A stretch of DNA of 64,000 nucleotides from an unicellular cyanobacterium SU2 (lineage in GTDB: Bacteria; Cyanobacteriota; Cyanobacteriia; Cyanobacteriales; Microcystaceae): contig NEED01000071.1 of assembly GCA_002110465.1 (NCBI GenBank), forward strand, positions 186,001-250,000. The letters run 5' to 3'. Position 1 is the first letter of the stretch; each line of letters opens with the position of its first letter. The position numbers were made by a program, and so were the translations under genes. The notes beneath the pieces were generated by a model that made no database searches, was not told where the DNA came from, and saw only the letters and a list, made by a program, of their open reading frames with translations. Shown piece by piece: positions 26,688-36,900 of this stretch.

Positions 26688-28076
26688 TTATGGAATAAGA
26701 ATGCGATCGCCATCTTTGAGGTAGGCGGTTCCTTTTAGCACCAAGGTATCTCCCTCTCTCAGTCCTTTGAGAATTTCGAGCCGTTGGTTGGACAAAATTT
26801 CTCCTGTTTCTACACGGCGTGCTTCAACCGTATTATCCGGTTGGACTAAGTAAACTAAAGCACTACCATCATCTTGTGGTAATACTGACTCTAGGGGAAC
26901 GCTTAAGGTTTGACTGATGCGAGTAACAATAGTTGCTCGTAAAAACATTCCTGGTTTTAAGGAGGGGTTTGAGGGTAAATCGACTACTAATGTTGCTTGA
27001 CGGGATGTTTCATCAATTAATGGTTCAATTTCCCGTATTTTTCCTTGAAATTTTAGAGTTTGATCTTTATCTGAGGTAATGACCACTGTTTGTCCTGGAC
27101 GAATTCTTGTTAGTTGTGTTTCAGGGATTTTGATTTGTAATTCTAAACGACCATTTTCAATCACCGTAAATAAGGGACGCGAAGCAGTGGTGATGTCTCC
27201 GACTTTTGCCTCTCGTTTCGTAATTTTTCCCCTGACAGGACTAATAATTTTGGTGTTTTGCAGTTGGGCTAAACGGACTTGATATTCTGCTTTGGCTTCT
27301 GCTAACTCGGCCACTGCTTGAGCAATGGTTTCTGTTCGTGGACCAGCTTCAAGTTGGGCTAGTTTCTGTTTTGCTTCTGTTAAACGCGCTTCATTTTCTT
27401 CTAATGTCGCTCTTTTTATACGCTCATCGTTAATCACTTCATCTAAGCGATCGCGAGTAATCACACTCTCGGCTTCTAAGCTTCGATTTCTCTGGACTCG
27501 TTCCTGTGCTAAGGTTAAATCGGCTTGGGATTGAGCCACCCTTGCTTCTATTTGTTGAACGCTGGCCTTGGCTTGAGCAATTTCCTCAACTCGGTTCCCT
27601 GCGCGCAGTTCGGCTAAACGGGCTTCGTTTTTGGCCACCGTCGCTTTGGCTTGTTGTAATTGGGCTTGTTCGACTGAATTATCCAAGCTGGCTAAGGTTT
27701 GACCTGGGTTAACCCATTCCCCTTCATCGGCAAAGATTTCTAGAATTTGTAATCCTGTCTTTTCAGAGAAAATGGGAATCGACTCAAAGGGAACAATCGT
27801 TCCTGTGGCTTCGAGAGTGTGCTTAAGTGGAGATATCTCAACTTTAGTCACTGTGACTGTTTGTGGAGTCCTTGGGGACTGATTTATCGGTGTAGCAGTG
27901 GTTGGCGACTCTTCCGTTGAAAGGATGGGTAAAATTTTGAGCGCGCCTAGGGTGATTATCATACCCATTCCGATCCCTATAATAAGTTGTTTATCTTTGA
28001 AAAACTCACGGGAAAAGACGTTTTTCTTTTTCTCTGTTGATAAAACGGAGTCTTGGTTAAGAGAGTTATTCGTCAC
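26688..28076 (-). CDS. RND periplasmic adaptor (HlyD/membrane-fusion protein)
   Basis: A 462-residue protein. One N-terminal membrane anchor lies at about residues 30-52 (IIGIGMGMIITLGALKIL). A lipoyl/barrel-sandwich half motif follows (GTIVPFESIPIFSEKTGLQI and ADEGEWVNPGQTLASLD). A long alpha-helical hairpin rich in Ala/Gln/Glu (about 145-280) ends at TKIISPVRGKITKREAKVGD, the second lipoyl half, followed by beta-barrel and proximal domains. It links an inner-membrane pump to an outer-membrane channel. It is the first gene of the minus-strand operon, transcribed divergently from the FAAL gene across a 467-base intergenic region. Confidence 0.92.
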   Translation of the reverse strand: MTNNSLNQDSVLSTEKKKNVFSREFFKDKQLIIGIGMGMIITLGALKILPILSTEESPTTATPINQSPRTPQTVTVTKVEISPLKHTLEATGTIVPFESIPIFSEKTGLQILEIFADEGEWVNPGQTLASLDNSVEQAQLQQAKATVAKNEARLAELRAGNRVEEIAQAKASVQQIEARVAQSQADLTLAQERVQRNRSLEAESVITRDRLDEVINDERIKRATLEENEARLTEAKQKLAQLEAGPRTETIAQAVAELAEAKAEYQVRLAQLQNTKIISPVRGKITKREAKVGDITTASRPLFTVIENGRLELQIKIPETQLTRIRPGQTVVITSDKDQTLKFQGKIREIEPLIDETSRQATLVVDLPSNPSLKPGMFLRATIVTRISQTLSVPLESVLPQDDGSALVYLVQPDNTVEARRVETGEILSNQRLEILKGLREGDTLVLKGTAYLKDGDRILIP

Positions 28077-28543
28077 GATAATTTTTTAAATTTTTCTTAT
28101 ATAGAAGTTTAGCATTGACAAAAAAACAAAAATGTGTACCTAACTATTGATAGTAGATATTGATTTATAATTGAGAATTTTTTCAATAACACTATAGCAA
28201 ACCTTACAAGAATATCATGTAACTATTGTCATGATGATTTTGTTCTTGCCAAGTCACATCTAAAAAAATGCTTTTAAAAGGCCAGTTTTCGAGGGATATC
28301 TCAAATGGGTCTAGCCTAACATCGCAAAATTAGTGAAAAAATTTTGCAGTAACGACTTGACTATTCTCAAAAACTGGTTTAGCATCATTTCTAGATTATT
28401 GATAGTAACTTTCATTAATATCTACCTAATTATAAGACTCAAATTTAAAAAATCTGACAAACATCGAATTACGGCTATTAGCAGTAATTTTGAGTTAATG
28501 CTTCACCGTGACCATACCTTTTAAGGCCATATAGGACTATAAA
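28077..28543. promoter_or_regulatory. Divergent promoter region between export and biosynthesis operons
   Basis: 467 AT-rich bases with no gene. An exact 11-base repeat TATTGATAGTA occurs at 28145-28155 and 28397-28407, each in a longer AT-rich context loosely like iron-regulator (Fur) boxes. A TTGACA at about 28117 (plus) and, on the minus strand, TTGTCA followed by TATATAAG ahead of the adaptor gene are promoter-like, but with imperfect spacing. The paired repeats could coordinate both operons. Observation: the repeat. Inference: regulator identity. Confidence 0.4.
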
Positions 28544-30598
28544 ATGACTGTTTGCTTAGAAAACCAGTTTAATTTACTTGAATCCACAAACTTAGTCGAT
28601 ATTCTGCGCTATCGAGGAAAATATCAACCCAATCAACTCGCTTACACTTTCTTAGCAGATGGAGAAATAGAAACTGACTTTCTGACCTATGGAACCTTAC
28701 TAAAGTCAGCAGAAGCCATCGCAGTTGAACTACAATCACGCATTTTGCCAGGCGATCGGGCGTTATTACTCTATCCATCGGGTTTAGAGTTTATTTCTGC
28801 TTTTTTTGGCTGTTTATTAGCTGGGGTTGTGGCTATTCCGGTTAATTTACCCAAGAAGAACCAAAAAATGAAGCGAGTTGCTTCTATTTTGGAGAATGCA
28901 CAGACAAAGGTCATTTTAAGCACTCAGTCTCAAATACCAGCCTTAGCCTCTCATTTAGAGTCAGAAAACGTCACTTATCTCGCAACAGATACCTTAAATG
29001 AAGAAAAGAATTCCCAGTTTCAAATAATAGAGATATCAAGAGATACCTTAGCTTTTTTGCAATATACCTCTGGTTCAACCGGAGATCCCAAAGGAGTCAT
29101 GGTAAGCCATGAAAATATTTTAACTAATTTAGAAGATCAAGATTTAGGGGCAAAACACGATAAAGATAGTATTATAGTCACTTGGTTACCTGCTTTTCAC
29201 GATATGGGGCTACTTTATGGGATTTTATTCCCTGTCTACAAAGGAATTCCCTGTTATATGATGCCACCCATCGCATTTTTACAGCGTCCTATTCGTTGGT
29301 TACAAGTCATTTCTAAATATGGTGGAACTCATACCGCAGCCCCTAACTTTGCTTATCAGCGTTGTGTCGATAAAATTACAGAAGAACAAATCAAAGACTT
29401 AGACTTAACAAAGTGGCAAGCTGCGTTTAATGGGGCAGAATCAGTTAAAATAGCAACTTTAAAGCGATTTGCTCAGAAATTTACCTCTTGTGGTTTTAAA
29501 TTCCCAAATTTTTGTCCTGCTTATGGGTTAGCTGAAGCGACGTTAAAAGTAACAACCGTCAGTAAAAATCAGCTTATTCAAGTTTGTCAGGTTGAGAAAG
29601 AAGCTTTAAGTCAAAATAGAATTGTTATCACAGATAAGTTAGATAATTCTCAAATATTAGTCAGTTGTGGACAAACAGAAATTGACACAGACATTGCCAT
29701 TGTTAACCCAGAAACTCAGCAACGGTGTCAAGCGAATGAAGTCGGAGAAATTTGGGTAAAAGGTAAAACCGTAGCGCAAGGGTATTGGCAACGTCCTGAA
29801 GCGACACAAGAAACATTTCAAGTAACTATCGCAGATACGGGAGAAAGTCCTTATTTACGGACAGGAGACTTAGGTTTTCTCTATCAAGGTCAACTATACA
29901 TCACCGGACGGCTAAAAGATGTCATTATCATTCGGGGAGGTAACTATTATCCCCAAGATATTGAACAAAGTGTGATTGAATCTCATCCTGACTTATTGGC
30001 TGATTGTAGCGCAGCCTTTACAGTAGAGGTTGAGGGGAAAGAAGAATTAGTCATTGTTCAAGAAGTGGCAAGAACGGCCATCAGACGCTTAAATGAAGTA
30101 GAGGTAATAGAAAAGATTTGTCAAGCTGTTTTTGAAGATTTTGAATTGTCCGTTTATGCTATTGCTTTAATTAAACCAGCGTCCATTCCTAAGACTTCTA
30201 GTGGTAAAATTCAGCGTCGTTTATGTCGTCAACAATTTTTAAATAATCAGCTTAAATTAGTTGATAATTGGATAAATCCAACAGTAGAAAAAAATATTAC
30301 TGATTCTCAGGATCAAGAAAAAATTTTAGAGAGTTCAACTGTTTCAAGCGATAACATAACCGCAACAGAGATTCAAAGTTGGTTGGTTACTTATTTTTGT
30401 AAAAAAATGAAGAAAAAGCCCCAAGACTTTAGTATAAAAACACCTTTAGGGAATTATGGTTTAGATTCTGTTATGGGAATCGAACTAATCGAAGAATTAG
30501 AAAAATGGTTAAATATTGAAATTGAACCAACGATTTACTATGACTATCCTAGTATTAAAGCTTTGGCTGAAGGATTAGCTGAAGAACTTAATGAATAA
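28544..30598 (+). CDS. Fatty acyl-AMP ligase fused to an acyl carrier protein (loading module)
   Basis: A 684-residue starter enzyme. The FAAL domain (1-575) shows the adenylation P-loop YTSGSTGDPKGVM (residue about 174), the WLPAFHDMGL motif typical of FAALs, the PAYGLAEATL motif and the terminal Lys region IPKTSSGKIQRR. The C-terminal ACP (about 605-680) has GNYGLDSVMGIEL. It should activate a fatty acid as acyl-AMP and load it directly on its own carrier. It is the first gene of the plus-strand operon, with PKS genes following 49 bases later, so the polyketide starts from a fatty tail. FAAL-ACP loading is shared by known cyanochelin clusters. Confidence 0.93.
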   Translation: MTVCLENQFNLLESTNLVDILRYRGKYQPNQLAYTFLADGEIETDFLTYGTLLKSAEAIAVELQSRILPGDRALLLYPSGLEFISAFFGCLLAGVVAIPVNLPKKNQKMKRVASILENAQTKVILSTQSQIPALASHLESENVTYLATDTLNEEKNSQFQIIEISRDTLAFLQYTSGSTGDPKGVMVSHENILTNLEDQDLGAKHDKDSIIVTWLPAFHDMGLLYGILFPVYKGIPCYMMPPIAFLQRPIRWLQVISKYGGTHTAAPNFAYQRCVDKITEEQIKDLDLTKWQAAFNGAESVKIATLKRFAQKFTSCGFKFPNFCPAYGLAEATLKVTTVSKNQLIQVCQVEKEALSQNRIVITDKLDNSQILVSCGQTEIDTDIAIVNPETQQRCQANEVGEIWVKGKTVAQGYWQRPEATQETFQVTIADTGESPYLRTGDLGFLYQGQLYITGRLKDVIIIRGGNYYPQDIEQSVIESHPDLLADCSAAFTVEVEGKEELVIVQEVARTAIRRLNEVEVIEKICQAVFEDFELSVYAIALIKPASIPKTSSGKIQRRLCRQQFLNNQLKLVDNWINPTVEKNITDSQDQEKILESSTVSSDNITATEIQSWLVTYFCKKMKKKPQDFSIKTPLGNYGLDSVMGIELIEELEKWLNIEIEPTIYYDYPSIKALAEGLAEELNE

Positions 30599-30647
30599 AA
30601 AAATACTAATTTTATTAACATTAGTTGTGTGAATTGTGTAAAGAAAA

Positions 30648-33600
30648 ATGTTTAAAAATAAATCAAGAAAAGACATCGCTATTATTGGTATGGGTTGCCG
30701 TTTTCCAGGAGCAAAAAATCCCCAAGAATTTTGGGAATTATTAAAAACAGGCAAAAATGCTGTTACTGAAGTTCCATTGCAACGATGGGATATTGAGAAA
30801 TATTATCATCAAGACCCTGATATTCCAGGGACAATGAATACACGCTGGGGAGGTTTTCTCGACAATATTGATCAATTTGATGCTCATTTTTTCGGCATTT
30901 CTCCCCGTGAATGTCAACATATCGATCCTCAACAGAGATTAATTTTAGAAGTCGCTTGGGAAGCATTAGAAAACGGTGGTATTATTCCTGAAACCTTGAG
31001 TGGTAGTCAGACAGGGGTATTTATCGGCCTCAGTAACCAAGACTATCATCGTCTTTTGTACCAAGATGGAACCCGTTGTGATGCTTACTGTAGTACGGGG
31101 ACTTCTCCTGCGATCGCAGCTAACCGTTTATCCTATTTATTAAATTTACAAGGACCGAGTTTAACCCTTGACACCGCTTGTGCATCTTCTTTGGTTGCGG
31201 TTCATTTAGCTTGTCGCAGTTTACAGCAAAAAGAATCAAATCTGGCTTTAGTTGGGGGAGTTAACCTGATTATTTCACCCAATCAAACCATTGCCTTTTC
31301 TCGCAACCGTATGATGTCTCCTGATGGCAAATGTAAAACCTTTGATGCAAAAGCGAATGGATATGTGCGAGGAGAAGGATGTGGAGTGGTGGTTTTGAAA
31401 CCCCTTGAAGATGCAATTAAAGACGGAAACAAAATTCAAGCCATCATTCGGGGTTCAGCCATTAATCAAGATGGGTTAAGTCAAGGGTTAACCGCCCCTA
31501 ATAGCTTGGCGCAGCAACGGGTGATCCGTCAAGCTTTAGCCAATGCAGAAGTGAAACCTTCTGATATTAGTTATGTCGAAACCCACGGGACAGGGACATC
31601 TTTAGGGGACCCCATTGAGGTTAAGTCTCTCAAAAAAGTCTTAATGAAGGGACGAAATGTTGAGGACACCTGTTGGTTAGGGTCAGTTAAGACCAATATT
31701 GGTCATTTAGAGTCGGCTGCGGGGATAGCAGGGTTAATTAAAACGGTGTTATGTTTGCAAAACAGAGAAATTCCTGCCGTTTTACACTTTAAACAGTTAA
31801 ACCCTTATATTTCTTTGAAAAAAACTTCTTTTGTCATTCCCACAACCTGTGAACCCTGGAAAATAACGGAAGGTTCACGGTTAGCAGGAGTCAGTTCCTT
31901 TAGTTTTGGCGGGACAAATGCTCATATCATCTTAGAAGAAGCTGCCGTTTTAGGACATCAGAAGACCCCAAACATCGAAAAAAATAATATTGAGCGTCCT
32001 GTGCATATTCTTACCCTTTCAGCCAAAACTCAGAAGGCTTTAGGTAATTTAGTACAATATTATTATAGTTATCTACCATCTCAACAGAGTATAGAAAGTT
32101 CTCCAACTCCAACCCTTGCAGACATCTGCCTTAGTGCAAATACTGGCCGTTCACAGTTTGAGTATCGTTTAGCAATAGTATCTCAGTCTATTGACCAGTT
32201 AAAACAGCAATTAGAAGGGATAATGAGAGGGGGAACCGTTGCTGGTTGTTTTCAGGGTCAAGTAACAGAAGAAAGCGATCCAAACGTTGCTTTTTTGTTT
32301 ACAGGACAGGGTTCTCAATATGTAAAAATGGGACAAGACTTATATAAAACTTCTCCTAAATTTCGTCAGGTTATCGATGAATGTGATCGGATTTTAAACC
32401 CTTACTTAGATGAGTCTTTAATTAATATTTTATATAAAAGAATAGATAATAGTCTTTTAGATGAAACTATTTATACTCAACCGGCTTTATTTTCCCTGGA
32501 GTATGCTTTAGCTAAATTATGGCAGTCATGGGGGGTTAATCCTACCGTTGTTATGGGTCATAGTGTGGGGGAATATGTAGCAGCTTGTTTAGCAGAAGTC
32601 TTTAGTTTAGAAGATGGGTTAAAACTGATTGCAGCTAGAGGTAAATTGATGCAATCATTACCTAAAAATGGCTCAATGGTGGCAGTTTTAGCAACCTTAG
32701 AACAGGTTAATAATGTCATTCGACCTTATCAAGATAAAGTAGCGATCGCAGCGATCAATGGAGGCAACAACTTAGTAATATCGGGTGAAAATAAGGCATT
32801 AGAAGAAGTTGTTGAAATTTTAAATAACAAAGAAATTAAAATAAGAAAATTAGCTGTTTCTCATGCTTTTCATTCTCCTTTAATGCAGCCAATATTAGAG
32901 GATTTTAGAAAAGTTGCTGAAAATATCAATTACTCTTTACCTAAGATTGAAATTATTTCTAATGTCACGAAAAGTTCTATTAAAGAAGAAATGACTAAGC
33001 CTGAATATTGGGTTAATCATGTTACATTACCCGTTAATTTTTATGGTGGTTTTGGCAGTTTATTAAAACAAGATTGTGACATCTTTTTAGAAATTGGGGC
33101 TAAACCCATTTTATTAAGTATGGGTCGAATGATTATTGAAAATAATCAAGAAAAAGCTTATCATTATTTACCTAGTTTACGTCCTGGTAAGGCTGACTGG
33201 GAACAAATGTTAGAGAGTTTAGGCCAATTATCGGTGAAAGGCTATAGAATTAATTGGCATAAATTTGAACAAGATTATGTTCGTTGTGCTGTTTCTATTC
33301 CTACCTATCCTTGGCAGCGATCGCGTTATTGGTTTAAGGAATATTCCCATAATTTACAAACTCAAGAAGATTCTAATTTATCAAGAAAAAGAGAACAAGA
33401 AAAAGCACAAATTCAAAACAATATAAATATCGTTAATCATCACTACCCATCAGAAAAATCTGACTTTATTAACCACATTAAAAATAGTTTTAAAAACGAA
33501 CAAATATTATTAATAATCGAATATTTACAAGAACAAGTCGCCCTAGTTCTTGGGTTAGATAAATCTCAAGCACCCGGACCTAAAGTCGGATTTTTCCAAA

Positions 33601-33923
33601 TGGGTATGGACTCTTTAATGGCAGTAGAATTAAGAAATAAATTAGAAGCTACTTTTGGGTTAGCCTTGTCAACCACTTTGGCTTTTAATTATCCTAATAT
33701 ACAAGCCTTATCAACTTATTTATTAGAGCGTCTTAACCAGAGATGGAAAAGAGAAAAATTACAGGGAGAAAAAAAGAAGTTTTCCTTAAACAGTTCACAA
33801 AAAAATAGGACAATTAAAACCAACAAAAATCTTCACAGTCTAGCCAAAGAGATCAACCAATATTCCGACGAAGAAGTAGAAGCATTAGTTAAGCAAAAAA
33901 TTAGCGAGATTTTAAACGAGTAA
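30648..33923 (+). CDS. Type I PKS module, KS-AT-ACP
   Basis: A 1091-residue module without reductive domains. KS spans 8-435 (active Cys in DTACASS, His in ETHGTGTSLGDP and KTNIGHLESAAG). AT spans about 545-850 (FLFTGQGSQY, GHSVGEY, and SHAFH, which marks malonyl-CoA use). ACP is about 955-1030 (GMDSLMAVEL). The absence of a KR means it should leave a beta-keto group after the first extension. It starts directly with the KS, lacking the N-terminal docking helix of the next two PKS proteins. It ends in an acidic/helical tail (YSDEEVEALVKQKISEILNE) that looks like a C-terminal docking element for the following protein, whose N-terminus has the matching coiled helix. Confidence 0.93.
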   Translation: MFKNKSRKDIAIIGMGCRFPGAKNPQEFWELLKTGKNAVTEVPLQRWDIEKYYHQDPDIPGTMNTRWGGFLDNIDQFDAHFFGISPRECQHIDPQQRLILEVAWEALENGGIIPETLSGSQTGVFIGLSNQDYHRLLYQDGTRCDAYCSTGTSPAIAANRLSYLLNLQGPSLTLDTACASSLVAVHLACRSLQQKESNLALVGGVNLIISPNQTIAFSRNRMMSPDGKCKTFDAKANGYVRGEGCGVVVLKPLEDAIKDGNKIQAIIRGSAINQDGLSQGLTAPNSLAQQRVIRQALANAEVKPSDISYVETHGTGTSLGDPIEVKSLKKVLMKGRNVEDTCWLGSVKTNIGHLESAAGIAGLIKTVLCLQNREIPAVLHFKQLNPYISLKKTSFVIPTTCEPWKITEGSRLAGVSSFSFGGTNAHIILEEAAVLGHQKTPNIEKNNIERPVHILTLSAKTQKALGNLVQYYYSYLPSQQSIESSPTPTLADICLSANTGRSQFEYRLAIVSQSIDQLKQQLEGIMRGGTVAGCFQGQVTEESDPNVAFLFTGQGSQYVKMGQDLYKTSPKFRQVIDECDRILNPYLDESLINILYKRIDNSLLDETIYTQPALFSLEYALAKLWQSWGVNPTVVMGHSVGEYVAACLAEVFSLEDGLKLIAARGKLMQSLPKNGSMVAVLATLEQVNNVIRPYQDKVAIAAINGGNNLVISGENKALEEVVEILNNKEIKIRKLAVSHAFHSPLMQPILEDFRKVAENINYSLPKIEIISNVTKSSIKEEMTKPEYWVNHVTLPVNFYGGFGSLLKQDCDIFLEIGAKPILLSMGRMIIENNQEKAYHYLPSLRPGKADWEQMLESLGQLSVKGYRINWHKFEQDYVRCAVSIPTYPWQRSRYWFKEYSHNLQTQEDSNLSRKREQEKAQIQNNINIVNHHYPSEKSDFINHIKNSFKNEQILLIIEYLQEQVALVLGLDKSQAPGPKVGFFQMGMDSLMAVELRNKLEATFGLALSTTLAFNYPNIQALSTYLLERLNQRWKREKLQGEKKKFSLNSSQKNRTIKTNKNLHSLAKEINQYSDEEVEALVKQKISEILNE

Positions 33924-33979
33924 ATCATCAAACTTCTGTCATGTAATAGAAAAAAATTGAAATTTCTCCTTACAAAAAA

Positions 33980-36900
33980 ATGGCTCAAGACACCGTTAAA
34001 ATAACTCATTTATCTCCCATCAAACAAGCATTTCTCGCCCTAGAAGAAATGCAAGCCAAACTAGCAGAAAAAGAAAACAAGACTCAAGAGGCGATCGCTA
34101 TTATTGGTCTCGGTTGTCGCTTTCCAGGGGGAGGCAATGACCCCGAAAGTTTCTGGGAACTGTTAAAGAATAGGACAGATGCAACGAGTAAAATTCCTGA
34201 AAGCCGTTGGCAATCACAAAAAAAAGAAAATTTTGGCAGCTTTTTAAATATTCCCGTTGATCAGTTTGATGCTTCCTTTTTTGGGGTTGCCCCCCGTGAA
34301 GCAAAATATTTAGATCCACAGCAACGGTTATTACTAGAAGTGAGTTGGGAAACCTTAGAATATGGAGCAATATCACCAAATAGCCTAAAAGATAGCCAAA
34401 CAGGGGTATTTATCGGCATTAATTCCTCAGATTACCTACAATTACAACTAAACACAGAAGAAGAGAGTGATCTCGGTGCTTATGCTTTCACCGGAAACAC
34501 CCCCAGTGTAGCAGCCGGACGACTATCTTACTATTTAGGACTGCAAGGCCCCACTTTAGCCATAGACACCGCTTGTTCTTCTTCTCTGGTTGCTGTTCAT
34601 ATGGCCTGTCAAAGCTTACGGAACCGAGAATGTTCTCTGGCCTTAGCGGGAGGGGTCAACCTGATGTTAGCCCCTCAACCCTATACTATCCTCTCCAAAA
34701 TGCAAGCATTAGCCAAAGATGGACGGTGCAAAACCTTCGATGCTAATGCCGACGGTTACGGACGGGGAGAAGGCTGTGGGATGGTCTTACTGAAGCGATA
34801 TGAAGATGCGATCGCCGATCAAGACAATATCCTAGCAGTTATTGGCGGAACGGCTATCAACCATGATGGTTCCAGTAGTGGTTTGACGGTTCCCAATGGG
34901 TTAGCGCAAGAAAAGGTCATTAAACGTGCGTTAGCTAACGCAAATATGGACCCGCAACGCATTAGTTATGTGGAGGTTCACGGAACTGGAACCGCATTAG
35001 GTGACCCCATAGAAGTAGAAGCCTTGAGTCAAGTGTATGGTTGCAACAGAAACCCTGATAACCCTTTATTCTTGGGGTCAGTGAAGACCAATATTGGGCA
35101 TTTAGAAGCGGCTGCCGGTATTGCCAGTTTAATTAAAGTTGTCCTCAGTTTACAACATGAAGAATTACCAGCCCATCTTCATCTAAAACAGTTAAATCCT
35201 GCTATTTCTTGGCAAAATCTACCGTTACGCATTGTCAATGAACCCATACCTTTGCTTAAGCGCAATAACTCGACAGTGGTAGGAATTAGCTCTTTTGGCA
35301 TGAGTGGCACTAATGCCCATCTTATTGTAGAAGAAGCCACCCCCCAACCCCCCTTAGAAAGAGGGTCAAGAGAACGGCCATTGCACATTTTGAGCTTATC
35401 TGCAAAGACTGAGAAGGCATTAAAAGACTTAATTCAAAAATATCGCACCTATCTACAATCTCAAAGTAGTCTTGATCTCAATACACTTAATATTGAAGAT
35501 AAATACTCTCCCCCTGCCTCCTCTGCCCCTAACTTAGCTGATATTTGTTATACCGCCAATGTAGGGCGATCGCATTTTGACTACCGTTGCTATGCCCTTG
35601 CTTCGACTTTACCTCAGTTGTCTCAACAGTTAGAAACGTTATCAAAATCCATAAAAAAGGTTCAAAAACAGTCAAAAATTGCCTTTTTATTCACGGGACA
35701 AGGTTCTCAATATGTCAATATGGGACGGGAGTTATACGAAACCTCTCCTTTATTCCGTCATATTATTAATGAATGTGATTACTTATTACAATCATACTTA
35801 GATGAGTCTTTAGTTAATGTTTTATATCAGGGAACAGGGAATAGAGAATACGCATCAAGAGAGGGGATGAATAAGAGTCTTTTAGATAAAACAATGTATA
35901 CTCAACCTGCTTTATTTTCTCTTGAATATGCTATGGGAAAATTATGGCAATCATGGGGAATTCATCCTGATGTAGTTATGGGTCATAGTGTAGGAGAATA
36001 TGCGGCGGCTTGTTTAGCGGGAGTCTTCAGTTTAGAAGATGGCTTAAAATTGATTGCTGCTAGGGGAAAATTAATGGAGTCCCTTCCCCAACGGGGTAAA
36101 ATGGCGGTTATTTTTGCCTCTGAAGCCCAAGTTAAACAAATAATCAATGATTTTTATGTCGAAATTGCTGCTATTAACGGACCCCATTGTTGTGTCATTA
36201 CAGGGGACTCAGCAGCTGTTGGGAAAACTCTGAAAAAAGTAGAATCTTTAGGCATAGAAACCCGTTTATTGAACGTTTCTCAAGGATTTCATTCTACTTT
36301 GATTGAACCGATCCTAGACGAGTTTAGAAAAGTAGCCCAAAGCATTAGTTATACTTTGCCTAATATTGCTATTGTTTCTACCGTTACAGGAAAAAGAATT
36401 GAGGCTAAAATGGTAACAGAAGCCGATTATTGGCTCAAAAATTGTCGCCAAACAGTGCAATTTTTTCAAGGGATGCAAACCCTACAAACACAAAACTATG
36501 ACATCTTTTTAGAAATAGGCCCCAGCCCCACCCTATTAGGAATGGGCCGCCGTTGCTTACCGGAAAATGTGGGGGTGTGGTTACCGTCCCTGCGATCGGG
36601 ACATTCTAACTGGGACACCATGCTACAGAGTTTAGGGGAATTATACCGTTATGGGATAGAAATAGATTGGAACCGGTTCGATCAGGACTATTCTCGTTCT
36701 CGTCTTCGCTTACCCACTTATCCCTTCCAAAGACAGTCCTATTGGTTAGACATCCTTCCTCCCCCTGAACCCTCTTTATCTCCATCCTCAGACGCTTTTT
36801 ATCAAAGGGTTTGGCAACCCCAACCTCAACAACAAGGCGATCAACTCACCTCCGGTCATTGGTTACTTTTAGCCGATGACCACAATGTTGCTCTTACTAT

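Noticed and set aside
28145-28407. Definite Fur boxes in the divergent promoter
   Set aside because: The 11-base repeat TATTGATAGTA resembles part of a Fur site but does not give a full 19-base match by eye; kept only as a hypothesis.
28333-28524. 63-codon plus-strand frame before the FAAL gene
   Set aside because: Low-complexity AT-rich translation with no ribosome site, lying in the divergent promoter region.
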